The notes below the pieces were generated by a model. The model worked only from the letters and a program-made list of their open reading frames with translations. It was not told where the DNA came from and searched no databases. From Thermoflexales bacterium (GTDB taxonomy: Bacteria; Chloroflexota; Anaerolineae; Fen-1058), in NCBI GenBank assembly GCA_016931085.1, contig JAFGFO010000478.1:1-6636 (forward strand): a DNA stretch of 6,636 nt, given 5' to 3'. Shown here piece after piece: positions 4,501 to 6,636 of the stretch. The translations under genes were made by a program, and so were the position numbers. Numbering within the stretch: position 1 is the stretch's first letter; each line of letters begins with the position of its first letter.

Positions 4501-6636
4501 CATCCAGCAGCCCGGTTCTTACCAGCTCTACTTGAGTGGGGAGGACAGGGCGGGCCACCCCATCAGTTACGCCCGTCGTGTGTATGCCTTCAGCGAAGCC
4601 GCCCTTTGGGAACGTGATAGCGATGGCGAGCTGTCCATCTCGGCTGACCGTGAAAGCTACGCGCCGGGCGAGTTTGCCCGCCTGGCGATCGAGTCCAGCT
4701 TTAGCGGGCCGGCCCTGCTCACTTTCGAGCGCGGCGCCACCCGCCGCCATCTCCAGGTCGAGCTGACGGCGCCCCTCACGCTCCTCGACGTGCCCGTCCA
4801 GGCCGACGACGCCCCCAACATCTTTGTGACCGTCAATGCCTGGCGGACGCTCGACACAACCCTCGGCGACGAGTATTATACCAACTTGCCCGATAGCCAA
4901 CTGCACACGGCCCACGTCGAGCTGTCGGTGCCGGTCACCGACAAAACCCTGACGGTGGCCATCGAGCCGGACTGCAAGGGGCGCAGCCCGTGCACCTTTG
5001 CGCCGCGCGAGAAAGTGGCCGTCACCCTGCGCGTCACCGACGGGGGCGGCCGCCCCGCCCAGGCCGAGCTGTCGCTGGCGATGGTCGACGAGGCCATCTT
5101 TAGCCTGAGCGACGAGCTGGCCGGGCCGATTTTCGACGCGTTCTATTACGAGCGCGACCACATCGTGCGCACTTACGATGCCATGGCGCTGCGGCGTTAC
5201 CTGGGCGGAAACGGCATGGGCGGCGGCGGCGACGGTGGCGCAGAGGCCAGCGCCCCGCGCAGCGATTTCCGCGACACGGCGGCCTGGCTCCCAACTCTAC
5301 GCACCGATGCCAACGGCGAGGTGACCGTCAACGTGACGCTGCCCGACAACCTGAGCAGTTGGCGCCTGACGGCCAAGGCCGTCACGGCCGATACCCGCCT
5401 GGGCGAGGCTTTCGTCAACATCCTGACTCACCAGCCCATCATCGTGCGCCCCATCTTGCCCAACATCCTGACCGCCGGCGACCAGGTCGAGCTGTCGGCC
5501 GTCGTCCACAACTATAGCGATCTCGAGCAAGAGCTGCTGGTTACCTTGTCGGAAACTGGAGAAACCGAGTTCCTGAAGATCGAGGGTGACATCACCCATA
5601 CCCTCCACCTGACGGCTGGCGAGGTGGTCGTGGTAGGTTGGCCGGCGCGGGCGCTCAAAGCCGGCGAGGCGCAGATTATCGTGCGAGTCAGCCCCTCTCC
5701 CGCTGGGGGAGGGGTAAGGGGTGGGGTCGTGGGCGACGCCGTCCAGCTTCCCCTGCCCATCCGCCCGCTGGCCGTGCCGGACGTGGCGAGCCAGGTGGGG
5801 GAGTTCGGCGGCGAGCTGACCATCTTCCTCGACTGGCCGGCGGCTGCCTTGGAGCAAAGCCAGGTCAAGCTGGAGCTGAGCCGCTCCATCGCCGGCACGC
5901 TGTTGAGCGGCCTGGAGTACCTCACCGGCTACCCGTATGGCTGCGTCGAGCAGACCATGAGCGCCGCGCTGCCCAACGCCGTCGTCGGCCGCGCGTTCCG
6001 CCAACTGGGCGTGGGCAACCCATCCTTGCAGGCGGATCTCCCGCCCAAGATCAACGCCAGCCTGCAGCGCTTGTATGGCTACCAGCACAACGACGGCGGC
6101 TGGGGCTGGTGGTACGACGACAGCACCGACGTTTACCAGACAGCCTGGGTCGTGTTTGGCCTATCGGTCACCAAGGAGGCCGGCTACGAAGTGGATCCGC
6201 AGGTCATCCAGCGTGGCGTCGACTGGCTCAAGGATAACCTGGAATCGGCGGACATCCGCACCCGCGCCTATGCCCTGTACAGCCTGGCCGTGGCCGGCTA
6301 CGGGGATTTGGAGGCGACGCAAGAGTTGGCTGCCGAGCTGGGCGAGTTGGATGTCTTCAGCCAGGCCGGCCTGGCCCTGGCCTTCCACGAGTTGGGGCAG
6401 GCCGCCCAGGCGCGCCAGATCGTGGACAGCCTGGCCGAGTCGGCCGTCGTGCAGGAGGGCAAGGTCTATTGGCCCAGCTCGGAAGAGGAGGGTCACTATT
6501 ATGACAAGACCATGTCGTCGGCCACGCGCAGCACGGCCCTGGCGCTGAGCGCTTTTGTCAAGATCGCCCCCGAGCACGAGCTGGAGGGAGGCATCGTCCG
6601 CTGGCTGATGGGCCAGCGGCGGCGGGAAGGCTGGGG
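1535..6636 (+). CDS. Bacterial alpha-2-macroglobulin, lipoprotein with four Big_5 domains (3' end beyond window)
   Basis: The frame is open for 1700 codons and runs off the right edge. Residues 1-22 are a lipoprotein signal (L19-A-G-C22), so the protein is probably lipid-anchored outside the membrane. A Pro/Thr-rich linker (about 23-65) follows. Four Big_5 (SbsA Ig-like) domains span about 77-454. Macroglobulin-type domains follow, with PPGLYVL at 557-563, the MG2 hallmark YTDRPIYRPGQ at 685-695 and EDYRKPDYEI in the next one. A bait-region domain covers about 1040-1190 (MVDEAIF from 1183). A Gly-rich segment lies at about 1224-1238, then the A2M domain from D1247. The thioester domain has GCVEQ with Cys1470 and Gln1473, and later the helical repeat DGGWGWW. 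By family knowledge, protease cleavage of the bait region exposes the Cys-Gln thioester, which covalently traps the protease. The Big_5 block makes it longer than proteobacterial YfhM/YfaS-type proteins; several hundred residues are probably missing downstream. A short interspersed repeat adds about residues 1386-1399. In Proteobacteria the partner gene pbpC often lies beside it; none is visible here. Confidence 0.93.
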   Translation, partial: MSYKRIAFLVLTVVSFSLLAGCRPAPKPTGAPQTAATPTPVPPTATLKPTPAPTRTPAPTATATPLPLEAWVDEAIDLEHVVPGATFVVHFNQPMDPASSASPINFFPSLPGVLGWNEEYTQLSFTPAGGFESGQDYLVTISGKLASAAGATFSPFPRWNIQIALPPKVVGRELKDIAATERRPVMGLSFSQAMDHDSVAGAVTAKPPVPLELRWEGEVLLVEPKELLEAGTWYWFTVGQTALNAYGVPLAEPYRWNYQAHEVVSSVRLGKGPDSRTAPIVVRFNYAMDPASVQKAFVTEPAVEGEWGWNAARTTMTFTPTTPLLSNAEYTLRFEGDMWDAAGNDCPVPMPFHFDTPPSILAVVPKANDSVHPATAVKITFDRPMDHAKTEAAFHITPTTPGSFEWSETTLVFKPQDDSLTPRSFYEVTVDTTACDPEGQPVLGKPYTWRFETRRLSDLVNFGWGPNAQVVDADGRRAIQLQAFEVDPSRVTFELYKLSLGQFLDRYASGFRGVAGYEDRPISTQDTPLAKSWQLEVSRQAKSYAETKETLIPPDVPPGLYVLNAVAGHLNDQLIVILTRHTIMLKQAEGQIVAWVTDIDGGSIADIEVRVYARNGELLGQGHTDEQGVYRTAVERDPQPLIVVAAKDDDVTASGLSNEWRTSGSQWWAWWQPAPAAVDYAAYIYTDRPIYRPGQTVFFKGVLRRDDDAVIGPLPAGISVTARIRDARNNVVQTFALAANELGTVNGEFQLAEGAMLGQYAVEMALGNDTHRQAFKVEDYRKPDYEITLATNAATYLEGETVTVSVDCSYFFGEPVANASVSAQFYELTSPYYWYDTEDESEFVWYKSYREKARRGRTDADGHFVLTFEAAMGNYARSIGWRSSVHKSTWGIEFSVDDGSHQTVSNFAVVHVYDAAEQLWLDMGGYFFTPGQAFNVQARATTVGDEPVSGRALELTLRRYNRQDRGYTTIVQSADLSTGPDGWARAPFTIQQPGSYQLYLSGEDRAGHPISYARRVYAFSEAALWERDSDGELSISADRESYAPGEFARLAIESSFSGPALLTFERGATRRHLQVELTAPLTLLDVPVQADDAPNIFVTVNAWRTLDTTLGDEYYTNLPDSQLHTAHVELSVPVTDKTLTVAIEPDCKGRSPCTFAPREKVAVTLRVTDGGGRPAQAELSLAMVDEAIFSLSDELAGPIFDAFYYERDHIVRTYDAMALRRYLGGNGMGGGGDGGAEASAPRSDFRDTAAWLPTLRTDANGEVTVNVTLPDNLSSWRLTAKAVTADTRLGEAFVNILTHQPIIVRPILPNILTAGDQVELSAVVHNYSDLEQELLVTLSETGETEFLKIEGDITHTLHLTAGEVVVVGWPARALKAGEAQIIVRVSPSPAGGGVRGGVVGDAVQLPLPIRPLAVPDVASQVGEFGGELTIFLDWPAAALEQSQVKLELSRSIAGTLLSGLEYLTGYPYGCVEQTMSAALPNAVVGRAFRQLGVGNPSLQADLPPKINASLQRLYGYQHNDGGWGWWYDDSTDVYQTAWVVFGLSVTKEAGYEVDPQVIQRGVDWLKDNLESADIRTRAYALYSLAVAGYGDLEATQELAAELGELDVFSQAGLALAFHELGQAAQARQIVDSLAESAVVQEGKVYWPSSEEEGHYYDKTMSSATRSTALALSAFVKIAPEHELEGGIVRWLMGQRRREGW
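1601..1729 (+). repeat. Low-complexity Pro/Thr/Ala linker coding stretch
   Basis: Directly after the lipidated Cys22, about 43 codons encode mostly Pro, Thr and Ala, with TPTPVPPTAT- and TPAPTRTPAPTAT-like runs. The DNA is correspondingly rich in CCG/ACG/GCC triplets. Such linkers follow the lipobox in many Chloroflexota lipoproteins and probably hold the folded domains away from the membrane through the envelope. This stretch may vary in length between strains. Confidence 0.75.
1763..2896 (+). repeat. Four tandem Big_5 (SbsA Ig-like) domain units
   Basis: Four protein-level repeats each contain the core 'F-x-x-x-M-D'. They occur as HFNQPMD (residues 90-96), SFSQAMD (189-195), RFNYAMD (283-289) and TFDRPMD (380-386), giving periods of 99, 94 and 97 residues. 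Each is followed by a strand ending in a 'Y-x-x-x-[VLF]' stretch (DYLVTI, WYWFTV, EYTLRF, FYEVTV) and a short turn, as in the Big_5 fold. They are diverged from each other, so this is an old duplication and not a recent DNA repeat. They probably act as a stalk or adhesive spacer. Confidence 0.8.
5162..5278 (+). other. Candidate bait region of the macroglobulin
   Basis: Between the MVDEAIF strand and the A2M domain (DTAAWLPTLRTDANGEV) lies a segment with a basic stretch (ALRRYL, Arg1220-Arg1221) followed by a Gly-rich, probably flexible run (GGNGMGGGGDGG) and ASAPRSDFRD. In bacterial macroglobulins the protease-sensitive bait lies at this position. The order of landmarks is seen directly; the role as cleavage site is inference from family architecture. 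Confidence 0.55.
5692..5725. repeat. Interspersed GC-rich palindromic repeat inside the macroglobulin gene
   Basis: CCCCTCTCCC (5692-5701), GCT loop, GGGGGAGGGG (5705-5714), then TAAGGGGTGGGG. In RNA the arms pair over all 10 positions, with one G-U. The reverse complement reads like the CCCCACCCC-TTA-CCCCTCCCCC-AGC-GGGAGAGGGG elements scattered through many Chloroflexota and proteobacterial genomes, which give PLTPPPAGEG-like peptides when translated. Here it is in frame and encodes about SPSPAGGGVRGGVV (residues 1386-1399) between two beta strands (AQIIVRV and DAVQLPLPIRP). Identity with a known repeat family is from memory and not searched. Confidence 0.6.
5942..5953 (+). other. Thioester motif CVEQ
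   Basis: Codons for Cys1470-Val-Glu-Gln1473 lie in the context YPYGCVEQTMS, which matches the thioester site of macroglobulins and complement C3-type proteins (CxEQ). In the family the Cys thiol and Gln amide form an internal thioester that reacts with the target after bait cleavage. Both reactive residues are present, so this copy should be trap-competent, unlike thioester-lacking paralogues of the YfaS type. Confidence 0.85.

Noticed and set aside
4451..6088. Further long minus-strand frames (4451-5161 and 5297-6088) opposite the macroglobulin.
   Set aside because: They have the same antisense shadow composition and no domain. The PTPYPSPSGRG-like peptide in the second comes from the interspersed repeat read on the other strand.

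Overview
The window carries three plus-strand protein genes and no RNA genes, CRISPR arrays or complete insertion sequences. It is GC-rich. The long third gene encodes a lipoprotein whose signal peptide is followed by a Thr/Pro-rich (TPTP/PTAT-type) linker and stacked SbsA-type Ig-like domains, and it contains a CCCCTCTCCC-type interspersed palindrome. This combination is typical of Chloroflexota (Anaerolineae/Caldilineae-like). The assignment rests on style of sequence and was not tested by a search.

Layout. Positions 1-459 hold the C-terminal part of a YegS/DagK-family lipid (diacylglycerol) kinase; its N-terminal catalytic part lies before the window. Only 3 nt later, in the same reading frame, a TTG-initiated membrane PAP2-family phosphatase runs to 1230. 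The two genes look like one lipid-phosphate unit: the kinase would phosphorylate a lipid alcohol and the phosphatase would remove phosphate from a lipid phosphate or pyrophosphate. Their shared promoter is not in the window.

Positions 1231-1534 are non-coding. They contain a small perfect hairpin (1421-1435) and then a convincing promoter: extended -10 TGCTATAAT ending at 1495, with a -35-like CTGAAA at 1466-1471. A perfect 13-nt palindrome (1461-1473) sits over the -35. A GGAGG Shine-Dalgarno (1523-1527) lies 7 nt before an ATG at 1535.

From 1535 to the right edge (1700 codons, no stop reached) is one very long gene for a bacterial alpha-2-macroglobulin. In order it has: a lipobox (LAGC, Cys22), a Pro/Thr linker, four tandem Big_5 (SbsA Ig-like) domains, macroglobulin domains including the YTDRPIYRPGQ block, a Gly-rich candidate bait region, the A2M domain, and a thioester domain with an intact CVEQ motif (Cys1470-Gln1473). 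By family knowledge it should be a surface-anchored protease trap. The most unusual point is an interspersed GC-rich palindromic repeat (about 5692-5725) inside this gene, in frame, adding about 14 residues just before the thioester domain.
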